DNA from: Aquabacterium sp. NJ1
GTDB taxonomy: Bacteria > Pseudomonadota > Gammaproteobacteria > Burkholderiales > Burkholderiaceae_C
Assembly: GCF_000768065.1 (NCBI RefSeq)
Contig: NZ_JRKM01000001.1
Span: forward strand, 124,001-188,000
Reading direction: 5' to 3'
Length of the DNA: 64,000 nucleotides
In this document: in pieces, positions 26,301-34,061 of the stretch
Position numbering within the stretch: the first letter of the stretch is position 1
Layout of the letters: every line of letters begins with the position of its first letter
Notes under the pieces: generated by a model
What the model was told of the DNA's origin: nothing
Seen by the model: the letters and a program-made list of their open reading frames with translations, nothing else
Databases searched by the model: none
Translations under genes and position numbers: made by a program

Positions 26301-26788
26301 GCGACGGGCCGCAGGTTGTGGCGTCGTTGACCGAACTCATCCGTGGCACGTGCCAGTCGGGCGTTGACGTTCTCCAGCGGCTCGGAATGCCACAGTGCAT
26401 CGACCCCGTGGGCAAAGCTGGCAGGCAGGTAGCTGTCGAGCTTGGGGTGGCCATCTTCGTTGGCGACGAAGGCAGCAAGCCAGCCGTTTCCGGTTGCGCG
26501 CTGGCGTTCGCGCTCACTGAGGTTTTCCTCGGGGAATACCGATTGCAGCATCAACCGGGAGAGGTCCTCTGTGTCGGCCACGCCCACATAGACGACATGG
26601 ACGTAGCCATGCTCTTGTGTTGGCTGAAAGTGGGGGTGCCGCCAAGGCAGGACATCGCCGCGTCTGAGCGTGACGATCTTGACCTGGTCGCTGCTGTCCC
26701 TGGCCGATGGTGCGGTCGGGATGTTGAAGACTTCCAGATCACGCCAGAAGCGCAGAACAGAATGCGGAGCGGTAGCCGATGCGTTCAA
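23384..26788 (-). CDS. Large superfamily-1 (Upf1/Dna2-like) helicase with coiled-coil insert
   Basis: A 1,134-residue protein. Walker A is 'GINGPPGTGKTTLL' in the first third, followed by an insertion of about 400 residues rich in Ala, Gln, Glu and Arg that is probably coiled coil. The second half carries the DEAG box 'LLIDEAGQATPQ', the 'VLVGDPLQIEP' motif III, the 'GTVHTFQGKEAEIV' motif V and the 'NVAITRAKHRLYVIG' motif VI. All helicase motifs are intact. The N-terminal 200 residues, starting 'LRFWRDLEVFNIPTAPSA', are a family-specific domain of unknown role. The start is a TTG at 26788 with GAGG upstream. Its location makes a defence or element-maintenance role possible. Confidence 0.88.
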   Translation of the reverse strand: MNASATAPHSVLRFWRDLEVFNIPTAPSARDSSDQVKIVTLRRGDVLPWRHPHFQPTQEHGYVHVVYVGVADTEDLSRLMLQSVFPEENLSERERQRATGNGWLAAFVANEDGHPKLDSYLPASFAHGVDALWHSEPLENVNARLARATDEFGQRRHNLRPVATDAQQTPPTGQPDTPPAPSPLTWSDLDEELRTVCKLLGPGADAAGLDWRVVVRVSRVKRRFLDDSLNAAIDYLNSFYLDDLNRLITQAGKNKPFGKALSTFLGAPIASEQRIDILNDHAAMGELVSVARLPSARWPASPEAPLVLAQQAAVAQVLNTLGRDGGTLGINGPPGTGKTTLLCDVIAEVVTERARKIAALSRPIELFEDSVSVAGRNFFPLKAKVVGGSSIVVTSTNNNAVKNITQELPARAKVHSDFASATYFDEVIREVFAAQKVVDDDKQPIDCWGLVAAALGNAGNRRSFARGFFRDEPRQAPNTETPAPGNTQEDAAPATAQASTPAPADPLPPSIKQLLEAASNDYTRYQGEWHAAKKSFLALLGDFDARRGVLLQAEKAAQRIDACQQRVNAQRDAVQALAQALDQASRHLKQLQDNKAIQHALVDSRRATLDQARAQCLPKLWDKLCAWFGQDTERLKTLRATLVEPTQALAQATEALAQLAQDGAMAEARLEQQREAHSTQVLTLQGSERELQGHQRALKAGHDAGARHFPNASFWQLPADQRHRASVAVSPALDALRARIFLQAMELHRLTVLANAGKFIGNLRAVNGMLTGSLKDKLPLEQRPLLWDAFFFIVPVVSTTLASFDRLFAGMGQDSLGWLLIDEAGQATPQSAAGAIWRSQRAVLVGDPLQIEPVFTVPLMLVEEFRRRHAVDPMWSPNDESVQTLADRVTRHGSWVTSRVTSGAVDAEMAQPIWTGMPLRTHRRCDDPMFNVANRIAYAEQMVHGRVDDQGQPQKTKFTCVLGDSAWLDVRATRASHPVIEDELHVLVNCLRQLQQQPAFTPARKAGGKDKAAKVFVISPFRKVKNACIKRIKDAGLGQIECGTVHTFQGKEAEIVFLVLGTAPGQGGSGARAWASGKPNLLNVAITRAKHRLYVIGDAAQWRGLTHFSELHHDLPNHPWLHNEKALIQSAVAP

Positions 26789-27082
26789 CGAAAGACCTCG
26801 TTGGTGAATATCGGCGCGTACTTACAGCGTGTCCTGACCGATCAAGGGTGGGAGATCTGCGCGCTTGTCCGCCAGACCAAAACAGTGGAAATGGTACAGC
26901 GCTTCAAGGAAGGGTTGTGGCCTCGAAGGCTCTTGTGGGTCGATGGGTTGAAGGCTTGGGGGCGGTGCTTGGTGAAGGCCTGTGGACGACCATGTCTACG
27001 ACCTTGATTTCAGAGGGACGAATGAGATTCTGAACGCATGGACACGCACAAGGCATGTCCCTCAACCGTGCAGGAGCCCCCC
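26789..27082. other. Divergent intergenic region
   Basis: About 294 bp separate the helicase gene and the ParB-family gene, which point away from each other. Promoters for both should lie here, but I see no clear consensus. A GGACA/TGTCC inverted repeat lies about 35 bp before the ParB start. Confidence 0.3.
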
Positions 27083-29134
27083 ATGAAATTCACCAAGGCA
27101 GAAATCGATGCCGTGATTGCGGCATCCCCCCGTACCACCGCGCCCTTGAACAAACTGGTGCTGTCGGCAGACCATCAAGTGCGCCCAGGCGGCAGCACCA
27201 GCAAGATGAGCATCGCCGAGTTGGCCGCGTCCATCCTGGACTGCGGTGTGTTGCAGAACCTGATCGTCATCAAGGGACCGCGTGGGCTGTTTGAAGTGTG
27301 CGCCGGTGGCCGCCGCCTGGAGTCGCTGAACCTGCTGATGAGCAACGGCGACATCCCCGACAACTACCCTGTGCCCATCCTCATCGTGCCCGCCGACAAG
27401 GCGCTGATGGCCAGCCTGTCCGAGAACATCTTTCACGTGCCCATGCACGCCGCCGACGAGTACCTGGCTTTCTCGCGCCTGTTGGGCGAGGGCAAGTCCG
27501 TCGAGACAGTGGCTGCGGCCTTTGGTGTCACGCCCCTGGTGGTCAAGCGCCGCATGAAGCTGGCAAGCGTGTCGCCCAAGCTGATGGACGAGTTCCGGAC
27601 GGATGACATCAGCCTGGAATGCCTGATGGTGCTGGCGTCGGTCGATGACCACGAGAAGCAGGAGCAGGCCTGGGCTGGCTTGCCCCAATGGAACCGCCGC
27701 CCCGACTACTTGCGTCAGTTGCTGACGCAGGGCGACATCGAGTCCGACCGTGACCCGGTGGCCAAATACGTGACGCTCAAGGCGTACGAGAAGGCCGGTG
27801 GGGCCACACGCCGTGACCTGTTCAGCGACGACGACAAGAAGGCTTACTTGCTGGACGCGCCATTGCTGGAACGTCTGGCCATGGAGAAGCTCAACAAGAA
27901 GGCCAAGCAGGTGCGTGCTGAAGGCTGGAAGTGGGTGGACGTGCGGGTGCGCTATGACCGTGACGAGTACACCGGCCACACCGAGTTGCGCAAGACCCGG
28001 CGTGAGCCCACGGAGCCTGAGGCCAGTGCGTTGGCCGAACTGGAAACCAGGATGCTGGCCGTGCAGGAGCAACTGAATGCCCTGGAAGACATGGACGACG
28101 ATGACGCCTATCAGGATGATGGCGCGGTGTACCAGGAGCTTGAAAGCGAGCAAGCAGCCTTGCAACTGCGGCTCAAGGCCATCGACGAGGAACTGAGTGT
28201 GTGGCCCGCCGACCTGATGACGCAGGCCGGGTGCGTGGTCCACGTAGGGCACAACGGCACGGCCACAGTGAAATGTGGCCTGATCCGCCCGGAGGACCGC
28301 AGCGCCCTGGCTCATGTCCTGACCCAGGGCGCAGGGCAGGCTGGCGAGGGTGGAGGGCAAGGTGACATGCTGTCCGGCGCAGCGGCCAAGGTTCGCCCGG
28401 TTCACTCCGAAAAGCTGATGCGCCGCCTGACGGCACACCGGGTCGCCGCCGTACAGGCTGAGTTGATTGCCCGCCCGGACGTGGCCTTGGTGGCGCTCAC
28501 GGCCCAGTTGGCGCAGAAGCTGTTCCTGAGCCGCGACTACCGCTACCACCAGCAGCCACAGGTGCTGGATGTCTCGGTCACGGACAGCCAGTCTGCGCTG
28601 CAATCCGCTGCCGATGACATCGAGGCCAGCCCGGCATGGTTGCGCATGGAGGCTGAGCGCAGCGTCTGGGTGCAGAAGTTGCCCCAAGACCTGGATGCCG
28701 TGTTCCCGTGGTTGCTGGCGCAAGACCAAGCCACAGTGCTCCAATTGTTGACCGTGGTGGTGGCGTGCTCGGTCACTGGCATTCAGGGTGTGGAGTCTCC
28801 AACCCAACGCACCGATGTGCTGGCAGAGGCCTTGGGCCTGGACATGCGCCGCTGGTGGACAGCCAACGGCCCTTCCTATCTGAACCATGTGTCCAAGATC
28901 CGCGTGGTGGAGGTGGTCACCGAGGCGATGGACATCAACGTGGCAGCGCCGCTGGCCGGTATGAAGAAGGATGCCGCCGTGGTGGCCGCCGAGTTGGCCT
29001 TGGCGGGCTCCGGCTGGTTGCCGCGATGTCTGAGGGGCCAAGCTGCCTCGGTTGCTGCGACAGGCGAAGTCGGGACGGCCAGCCTGGACGATTCCCATTC
29101 TGAGGCCGATGAACTCGCGGAGTCAGCGGCCTGA
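27083..29134 (+). CDS. ParB/RepB-family partition protein, PRTRC-like
   Basis: A 683-residue protein. Residues about 25-110 form a ParB nuclease-fold domain: 'MSIAELAASILDCGVLQNLIV' and 'FEVCAGGRRLESLNLL' match the CTPase/DNA-clamp motif GGRR. A helix-turn-helix follows ('KSVETVAAAFGVTPLVVKRRMKLASV'). The long C-terminal region, with coiled-coil-like stretches, goes well beyond the 300 or so residues of chromosomal ParB, as in the ParB members of PRTRC cassettes and other integrative elements. GCAGGAG lies before the ATG. No ParA partner is seen nearby; an actin-like partition gene lies at 31.6 kb. It probably binds specific sites on the element for its stable inheritance or regulation. Confidence 0.88.
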   Translation: MKFTKAEIDAVIAASPRTTAPLNKLVLSADHQVRPGGSTSKMSIAELAASILDCGVLQNLIVIKGPRGLFEVCAGGRRLESLNLLMSNGDIPDNYPVPILIVPADKALMASLSENIFHVPMHAADEYLAFSRLLGEGKSVETVAAAFGVTPLVVKRRMKLASVSPKLMDEFRTDDISLECLMVLASVDDHEKQEQAWAGLPQWNRRPDYLRQLLTQGDIESDRDPVAKYVTLKAYEKAGGATRRDLFSDDDKKAYLLDAPLLERLAMEKLNKKAKQVRAEGWKWVDVRVRYDRDEYTGHTELRKTRREPTEPEASALAELETRMLAVQEQLNALEDMDDDDAYQDDGAVYQELESEQAALQLRLKAIDEELSVWPADLMTQAGCVVHVGHNGTATVKCGLIRPEDRSALAHVLTQGAGQAGEGGGQGDMLSGAAAKVRPVHSEKLMRRLTAHRVAAVQAELIARPDVALVALTAQLAQKLFLSRDYRYHQQPQVLDVSVTDSQSALQSAADDIEASPAWLRMEAERSVWVQKLPQDLDAVFPWLLAQDQATVLQLLTVVVACSVTGIQGVESPTQRTDVLAEALGLDMRRWWTANGPSYLNHVSKIRVVEVVTEAMDINVAAPLAGMKKDAAVVAAELALAGSGWLPRCLRGQAASVAATGEVGTASLDDSHSEADELAESAA

Positions 29135-29160
29135 GCCTCACAGAGCTTTTCCCACCAACC

Positions 29161-29185
29161 CGGCGCAGACAAGGGCTCTGCGCCG
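29161..29185. terminator. Hairpin between convergent ParB and recombinase genes
   Basis: CGGCGCAGA pairs perfectly with TCTGCGCCG across a seven-base loop in the 60-bp gap between two convergent genes. There is no long T run, so termination is plausible but not certain. Confidence 0.5.
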
Positions 29186-29195
29186 TTGGCGTTTG

Positions 29196-30392
29196 TCAAG
29201 ACGACCCCTCTGGCGGCGCTTCGCTCTTGCCATCCACATCCCGTGATCCTGGATGGCGCGGCACCCGCACCGCACCAAGGTAGGCCCCCGAAGCCCGAAT
29301 GCGCGCATGCCCGGCCAACCGGGACACGGATTGTCTGGCCTGACGGTCCAGCTCCGGTGGCACCATCTGCCCGCCGCGCACCGGGGGCGCGGTCCCGGCC
29401 AGCGCCTCATAGTGAGAGATCAGCACCTCATGGCGCAGGCCATGTGCGGTCACCCCCCGTTCTCGCACGGTGATGCCGAACTTGGTCAACACATAGTCAA
29501 AGTGCCTGAGGTTTCTGCGCAGGTCATGTGCCGGGTTGCCCATATGGGCGTCCTGGCTGCTGACCACGCCCTGCGCGAATGCCACGGCGGCAAGCCGCTC
29601 CGGGCTGTCCAGCGGGATGTGGCGCACCCGGCCTCCCTTGCCCTTGATCCTCGCGTACCGATCCGCCAACTTGTCCTCAGGCGGCAGGCCCGTGGACTCG
29701 AAGGGCACGATGCTCTCAAATGGCCGAAACAGCACCGATTCCTTGCGCCGCAGTCCCATGGCGCGGATCAGCCGCAACGAGGCCCCCACAAAGCGGTCGT
29801 GCTCACAGACCTGGGCAATCACAGTGTCGATGTCCACCCCTTGTGCCGACCACCCCTTGTCCCGGCTGGCGTACTCATGGCGCTGGTATGCGTCAACGCT
29901 CAAGCCGTAGTGGTCTGGTGATCGCACGAAGCCATGCTTGCCCATCCACATGGCCAGCCCGCGCAGAAAGCTCAGGTAGGTCTGGATCGTTGCTGGGGCC
30001 AGGTGCTCCTGCTGCCAGACCTGCACCATGGCCCGGAGGTGCTTTTGCCCCAGGTTGCGTGGGTCAGGCACCGTCTTGAACCCGGCCTTCGTCTTCAAGT
30101 CTCGAAAGAATCGGCGCAGGAACTGGGCGCGCTCCTGTCTTGTCTTGTGTGAGACGGTTTTGGCCATCGAGGTGTGCAGGGTGTTGAACAGTTCGATCAA
30201 CACCTCCAGCACCTTGAGCGGTGGCGTCTTGCCCGTGGGGTAGTGGGCCAGGATATCCTGGGGCGACTTCCCCGCCCAGCTTTGGCGGCGTGCCGGTTGG
30301 TGCTGACTTGAGCGCCCAGGGCTGGATGCTTCCTGAACCCGGCGCCGTGATGATCTGGGCATTGCGGATCGAGGGGTGGACGAATCAGACAT
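29196..30392 (-). CDS. Tyrosine recombinase (integrase)
   Basis: A 398-residue site-specific recombinase. The catalytic set of the tyrosine family can be traced: R215 in 'AMGLRRKE', a lysine near 252 in 'IKGKGGRVRHIPLD', H317 and R320 in 'TAHGLRHE', H362 in 'LAGHARIRASGAYLG', and the nucleophile Y371. An N-terminal SAM-like DNA-binding region (about 60-155) precedes it. The first 40 residues are basic and Ser/Pro-rich. It resembles the prophage-type integrases (Integrase_1 and its N-terminal partner family in Pfam) of Proteobacteria. It may integrate and excise this element, although it sits inside it rather than at a recognised end. A possible fourth copy of the leader element lies upstream. 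Confidence 0.88.
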   Translation of the reverse strand: MSDSSTPRSAMPRSSRRRVQEASSPGRSSQHQPARRQSWAGKSPQDILAHYPTGKTPPLKVLEVLIELFNTLHTSMAKTVSHKTRQERAQFLRRFFRDLKTKAGFKTVPDPRNLGQKHLRAMVQVWQQEHLAPATIQTYLSFLRGLAMWMGKHGFVRSPDHYGLSVDAYQRHEYASRDKGWSAQGVDIDTVIAQVCEHDRFVGASLRLIRAMGLRRKESVLFRPFESIVPFESTGLPPEDKLADRYARIKGKGGRVRHIPLDSPERLAAVAFAQGVVSSQDAHMGNPAHDLRRNLRHFDYVLTKFGITVRERGVTAHGLRHEVLISHYEALAGTAPPVRGGQMVPPELDRQARQSVSRLAGHARIRASGAYLGAVRVPRHPGSRDVDGKSEAPPEGSS

Positions 30393-30410
30393 GATGTGTG
30401 TCCATGGTCA

Positions 30411-30464
30411 AGGGCCCGCCGCCCGAACAGCGGGTTGGTCGTGAGTGAAGGTGGAATCCCATGG
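30411..30464 (-). promoter_or_regulatory. Possible fourth copy of the structured leader, upstream of the recombinase
   Basis: Plus-strand blocks GGGCCCGCCGCCCGAACAGC and GGTGGAATCCCATGG occur in the same order as in copy 2, with a longer spacer. The match is weaker than among copies 1-3 and could be chance in GC-rich DNA. Confidence 0.25.
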
Positions 30465-31070
30465 AAATCGCCAATGGCGCGGATTCCGTCGCCCCATCGG
30501 TTCGTGGTCAAGCATTCAGCGCCGCACGCGACCACGACAGGTGCGGCGCCTACCCAAAGGTTTGTCGGTCGGTGTGCCTGCTGTGATGCATCGACACCGG
30601 CCAACTCGGTCTTTCTTAAAAACGAAACGGGTGATCCGTCCCAGTCGTGCATTTCTGCAGCCGTGGGGTTGTTGATGCCGACTTGCCTCTGGGGCATGGA
30701 CAGCATCGGCGCGGAGGTCTGGCCTCTCGCGTCTGTGGTGGATCAGTTCTGGATTCGGCGCGCCATCCACTCGCATGGGTCCACCCCTGACCGAAAGTCC
30801 AGGGCGGTGCCGAGTTCATGAGCGAGGTCGCACGGGGAGCCTAAAGAGGCAAACACAACCGTGCGGTGCGCCGAGGCGCGTGCTCAAGGGATGGCGGGAA
30901 CAGCGGTTCGGCATCGGGTGCCGACAGCGTGCTCGAAGACCATGGCGCGTTTCAGGAACGCCCAACTCGGGGAGTTGGCAGGGCCATCGGTGCATGCACT
31001 GCGAAGAAGACCTCAGGGCCATCACCTCAGGGACGATGGCGAATTCCGGTTCAAGGACCGGAGCTTGGAG

Positions 31071-31092
31071 GGCAGGTAACGACTGCGACGCC
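31071..31092. repeat. 22-bp dispersed repeat, copy 3
   Basis: Same sequence as the copies at 5186-5207 and 8056-8077 apart from the eighth base, 23 kb away and in the same orientation. Confidence 0.7.
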
Positions 31093-31392
31093 TTTTGCTC
31101 CATCAGGAGCAGAGCCAGGACGGCTCTCGGGAATCTGTAGTGGACTCGCCAGGAGGCATTCGGTCAAGGAGCGCCGCCGCAATGGCTCGCATTGCTGGAG
31201 GATTGCGCGTGGCGAATCTGGGGCGCGTAACATGCCCTTGAGCTGTGCTTATTTACTGATAGGGCTTTAGCGCCAGACAGCCCGTGGGCTTGATATCAAG
31301 AAATCCTGCCTCTGGTTCCCAACACAGGTTCTCGATGGGCTCAGATGGACCTCGATGGCGCCTGCCTCGGGCGTGGCGAGAGGGGTTGACGA

Positions 31393-31421
31393 GTGTCATT
31401 CGAATGAGAACGTGGTGACAC
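31393..31421. promoter_or_regulatory. Inverted repeat upstream of actin-like partition gene
   Basis: GTGTCA and TGACAC are separated by 17 bases, about 185 bp before the actin-like start, with TTGACG a few bases to the left. It could be an operator or centromere half-sites. No regulator is identifiable. Confidence 0.2.
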
Positions 31422-31606
31422 ACGCGACCCCAGAACCCAGAGCGCGAAGGTTTGGCAACAGGCCAATGTCATTGCGGCGCATGCAGGCTGACAGTGAATC
31501 TGCACCGATGCCGAAATCATGTGTTCTGAGTCGGGGTTTGCCGTGGCGGGATCGTGTCAGCTTGCTGATGCTGATCGCTCATGAACCCACGCCTTGGAGG
31601 CTCATC

Positions 31607-32650
31607 ATGGATTTGATCGTCAGAGCGGTGGATGTCGGATCAGGCAACACCAAATACGTCGTTGGCACGGAGGGCACCGAGATCCGCTGCGCCAGCTTTC
31701 CTTCCATTGCCTACCCGAGCGCCAGCGAGACTCAGGCCTGGTCGGCATCCGAGCGGCGCAAAACCGTGTCCATCCCCATCGGACACTTGTTCTACGAGGT
31801 CGGGCCCGATGTCCACCTGGTGGCCGATTCCGTGCGTGCAACCCAATTGCACGACGAGTACACCGACACGCCCGAGTACATGGCCTTGCTTCGAGGCGCC
31901 CTGCATCTCATGAAGCAAAGTCGCATCGACCTCCTGGTGGTTGGCCTGCCTGTGGCCCTGCTGCACCTCAAGAAGGCGGCGCTGGAGAAGGCGATGATGG
32001 GAACGCATGACGTTGGGGGTGGCAAGACGGTGACTGTCGTCAAGGCACTCGCTGTTGCGCAGCCTCAGGGAGCACTGGCGCATTACGCATCGGTGCACAA
32101 GAAGATGGCCACCATCGGCACTGAGCAGAGCTTGATCATCGACCCAGGTTCACGAACCTTCGACTGGTTGGTCGCCAGAGGTATGAAGCAGGTGCAGAAG
32201 CAAAGCCACTCGTTCAACCGTGGCATGTCGGATGTGCTGCGCCTGATCGCAGCCGAAATCAGCAAGGACATCGGCAGCCCCTATCGCGACCTCGATGCCA
32301 TTGATCTGGCCTTGCGAACGGGCAAGCAGCCGGTGATTTTTCAGAAGTCGTATGACATCACCAGATTCATGCCCATGGCTGAGGCGGTGGCGCAGCAGGC
32401 CGTGTCGGCGATGAAGCAGTACATCGAATCGCCACACAGCTTGCAGAACATCATCCTGGTTGGCGGCGGTGCCTTCCTGTTCAAGAAGGCGGTGAAGGCG
32501 GCGTTCCCGAATCACAAGATCCATGAGGTCAAGGAACCCATGTTTGCCAATGTACGGGGCTTTCAACTGGCGGGGCAGAACTATGCGCGGACGGTGATGG
32601 CCGCGCCACGGGCTGATCAAGGTGTGACGCCATCGGGGAGCAAGCCATGA
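31607..32650 (+). CDS. ParM/StbA-like actin ATPase (PRTRC system protein D-like)
   Basis: A 347-residue actin-fold protein. The phosphate-1 loop is 'AVDVGSGNTKYVVG' near residue 7, phosphate-2 'IIDPGSRTFDWLV' in the middle, and the adenosine motif 'IILVGGGAFLFKKAV' near the C-terminus. These mark the ParM/StbA class, whose filaments push plasmid copies apart; it most resembles the actin-like member of PRTRC cassettes, as I recall that family. TTGGAGG precedes the ATG at 31607; the frame extends 84 codons farther upstream but without supporting signals. It overlaps the next small gene by four bases, the usual arrangement of actin and adaptor. Confidence 0.85.
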   Translation: MDLIVRAVDVGSGNTKYVVGTEGTEIRCASFPSIAYPSASETQAWSASERRKTVSIPIGHLFYEVGPDVHLVADSVRATQLHDEYTDTPEYMALLRGALHLMKQSRIDLLVVGLPVALLHLKKAALEKAMMGTHDVGGGKTVTVVKALAVAQPQGALAHYASVHKKMATIGTEQSLIIDPGSRTFDWLVARGMKQVQKQSHSFNRGMSDVLRLIAAEISKDIGSPYRDLDAIDLALRTGKQPVIFQKSYDITRFMPMAEAVAQQAVSAMKQYIESPHSLQNIILVGGGAFLFKKAVKAAFPNHKIHEVKEPMFANVRGFQLAGQNYARTVMAAPRADQGVTPSGSKP

Positions 32651-32922
32651 GCGCCAACGCCAAGGTCAGTGGAGAGCCAATCCGGCTGGTTTTTGAATTG
32701 GCGCGTGCCGATCACCCCAGGCTGTACGACGATCTGATCCAGTTCCCCAAGGGCACCAAGAGGATCAATCGACTGCGGGTGCTTGCTTATGATGGGCTGA
32801 TTGCTCAGGTCGCTCAGGCGTTGTTTGCTGGGCAAGTTGCTGGCGGAGGCACGCCGCAGACGTCTGGCGAGGATGCCACCCCGCTGACGAATGACCTATT
32901 TGGCCCTTCTCTGAAGGAGTGA
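32647..32922 (+). CDS. Small partition partner protein (StbB/ParR-like position)
   Basis: A 91-residue protein whose start codon overlaps the stop of the actin-like gene (ATGA). The N-terminal 60 residues ('VFELARADHPRLYDDLIQFPKGTKRINRLRVLAYDGL') look like a compact helix-strand fold, and the remainder is Gly/Thr-rich. In type II partition systems the small gene after the actin encodes the DNA-binding adaptor that links centromere to filament. That role is inferred from position and size; I do not recognise the sequence family with certainty. Confidence 0.7.
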   Translation: MSANAKVSGEPIRLVFELARADHPRLYDDLIQFPKGTKRINRLRVLAYDGLIAQVAQALFAGQVAGGGTPQTSGEDATPLTNDLFGPSLKE

Positions 32923-32923
32923 C

Positions 32924-32948
32924 CCTGCCCTATACCCGTGGGGGCAGG
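32924..32948. terminator. Hairpin between convergent genes
   Basis: CCTGCCC pairs with GGGCAGG across an 11-base loop in the 27-bp gap between the small partition gene and a convergent hypothetical gene. It lacks a clear T run. Confidence 0.4.
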
Positions 32949-32949
32949 T

Positions 32950-33780
32950 TCATTTATCGGCGGGCTCCGATTGCAGGATCTCTTCTCGGCTTTCGAACCT
33001 GAACCTCATCGGTTCTTGGTCCCCCTTTACAGGGGCTGTGCCGCTCATGTCGATGACCTTGCGAACGGTGGGCCCGAACGTCTCTTCATGATTGGCGATA
33101 CCCGCGACGGTTGGAAACCAGCCGAGCTCAAAGTTCTCGCCATTTATGAACGATTTGTCTTGCTCATGCATGGGCAGGATGATCTGAAGCATCAAGTTTG
33201 AGAATTGCAGGGCAAACGATAGGTAAGGTGCAATGTCGCTGTTGGGATGAGCATGGGCAATGACTTCGTAGTGCTTTTCATACCAATGCACGCGCTCGCT
33301 ATGTTCCGGGGTCATGGCTGGTTGCTGGCTGTCATCGACGTCCTTCAACTCGACCTTGGCCGATTTCGGATAGAGCCGAAGGTAGGCCTCCAGATCCTCC
33401 TCGGTTCGCGGTATGAACACACAGGCATCGACATGCGGGTGATCGGTGATGGTGCTCAAACGTTCAGGCGGAATGCTGAGTAGCAGGAGCACGCTCGCAG
33501 TTTCGTTCCCAGTTGTCTTCTCGGTTAGCAATAGCGTCGTTACCCCATCCTGTTCGAACTTGTTGTGGTGCACAAGTTGGTCGACCACGTCACTGCCCAG
33601 AGCAGAAGCAACAGACCCAGATAGGTCCTCCACATTGGACAAGACCAACCCAATCTTCGTAGTGTTCTGTTGCGCGCACCACACCTGGCAAGCAGCCCAC
33701 CCAGTCAATATGGCAGCCTCCTCAGACAACAGGAGGTTGGTATGGGCTCGCGTCAGAGAGATGGCTTTTCCAAATGGCAT
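32950..33780 (-). CDS. Hypothetical protein, 276 residues
   Basis: A soluble protein with no signal peptide or obvious motif. It has a hydrophobic core stretch ('TTLLLTEKTTGNETASVLLLLSIPPERL') and a long acidic second half. The ATG at 33780 has GGAAA upstream; a TTG at 33891 would add 37 residues but has no ribosome site. It is convergent with the partition genes. The function and family are unknown. Confidence 0.6.
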   Translation of the reverse strand: MPFGKAISLTRAHTNLLLSEEAAILTGWAACQVWCAQQNTTKIGLVLSNVEDLSGSVASALGSDVVDQLVHHNKFEQDGVTTLLLTEKTTGNETASVLLLLSIPPERLSTITDHPHVDACVFIPRTEEDLEAYLRLYPKSAKVELKDVDDSQQPAMTPEHSERVHWYEKHYEVIAHAHPNSDIAPYLSFALQFSNLMLQIILPMHEQDKSFINGENFELGWFPTVAGIANHEETFGPTVRKVIDMSGTAPVKGDQEPMRFRFESREEILQSEPADK

Positions 33781-34061
33781 GAGATTTCCGGTTGTCCTGG
33801 CTTCTGCGATTTGACCATCTGGGTTGCGGGACAACCACCAGCATTGGTTGTCCCAAATTCTTAAGAACGGGCTTCTGAGGCAGGGTGTCAAAGATGCAAA
33901 TATTTTGTGAGAAAATCTGTTCGTGCTCTTGGCAGGAGCCTTCCACCCGTCGATGTAAAGCTGTTGACCAGCGCTGCCGTCTCGCTCCGTCTATTCATTG
34001 GACGTGTTCATGCTTGAAGGTGGTGGACGGGTGACGCCTTGCAACAAGCGAGGAGCACATC

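Larger units (their letters stand above)
30465..31606. other. 1.1-kb region without a recognisable gene
   Basis: Short frames exist on both strands but none has a ribosome site with protein-like composition. The region holds the third 22-bp repeat (31071-31092) and an inverted repeat GTGTCA/TGACAC (31393-31421) upstream of the actin-like gene. Partition loci of the ParM type often place their centromere just upstream of the actin gene, so this stretch is the natural place to look for it. Confidence 0.4.

Noticed and set aside
30775-31270. Overlapping plus-strand open frames near the third repeat
   Set aside because: No ribosome site, unlikely composition, and several frames compete over the same bases.
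27083-32922. A complete PRTRC cassette
   Set aside because: Only ParB-like and actin-like members are visible; the ThiF-related and other small members are missing from the window.
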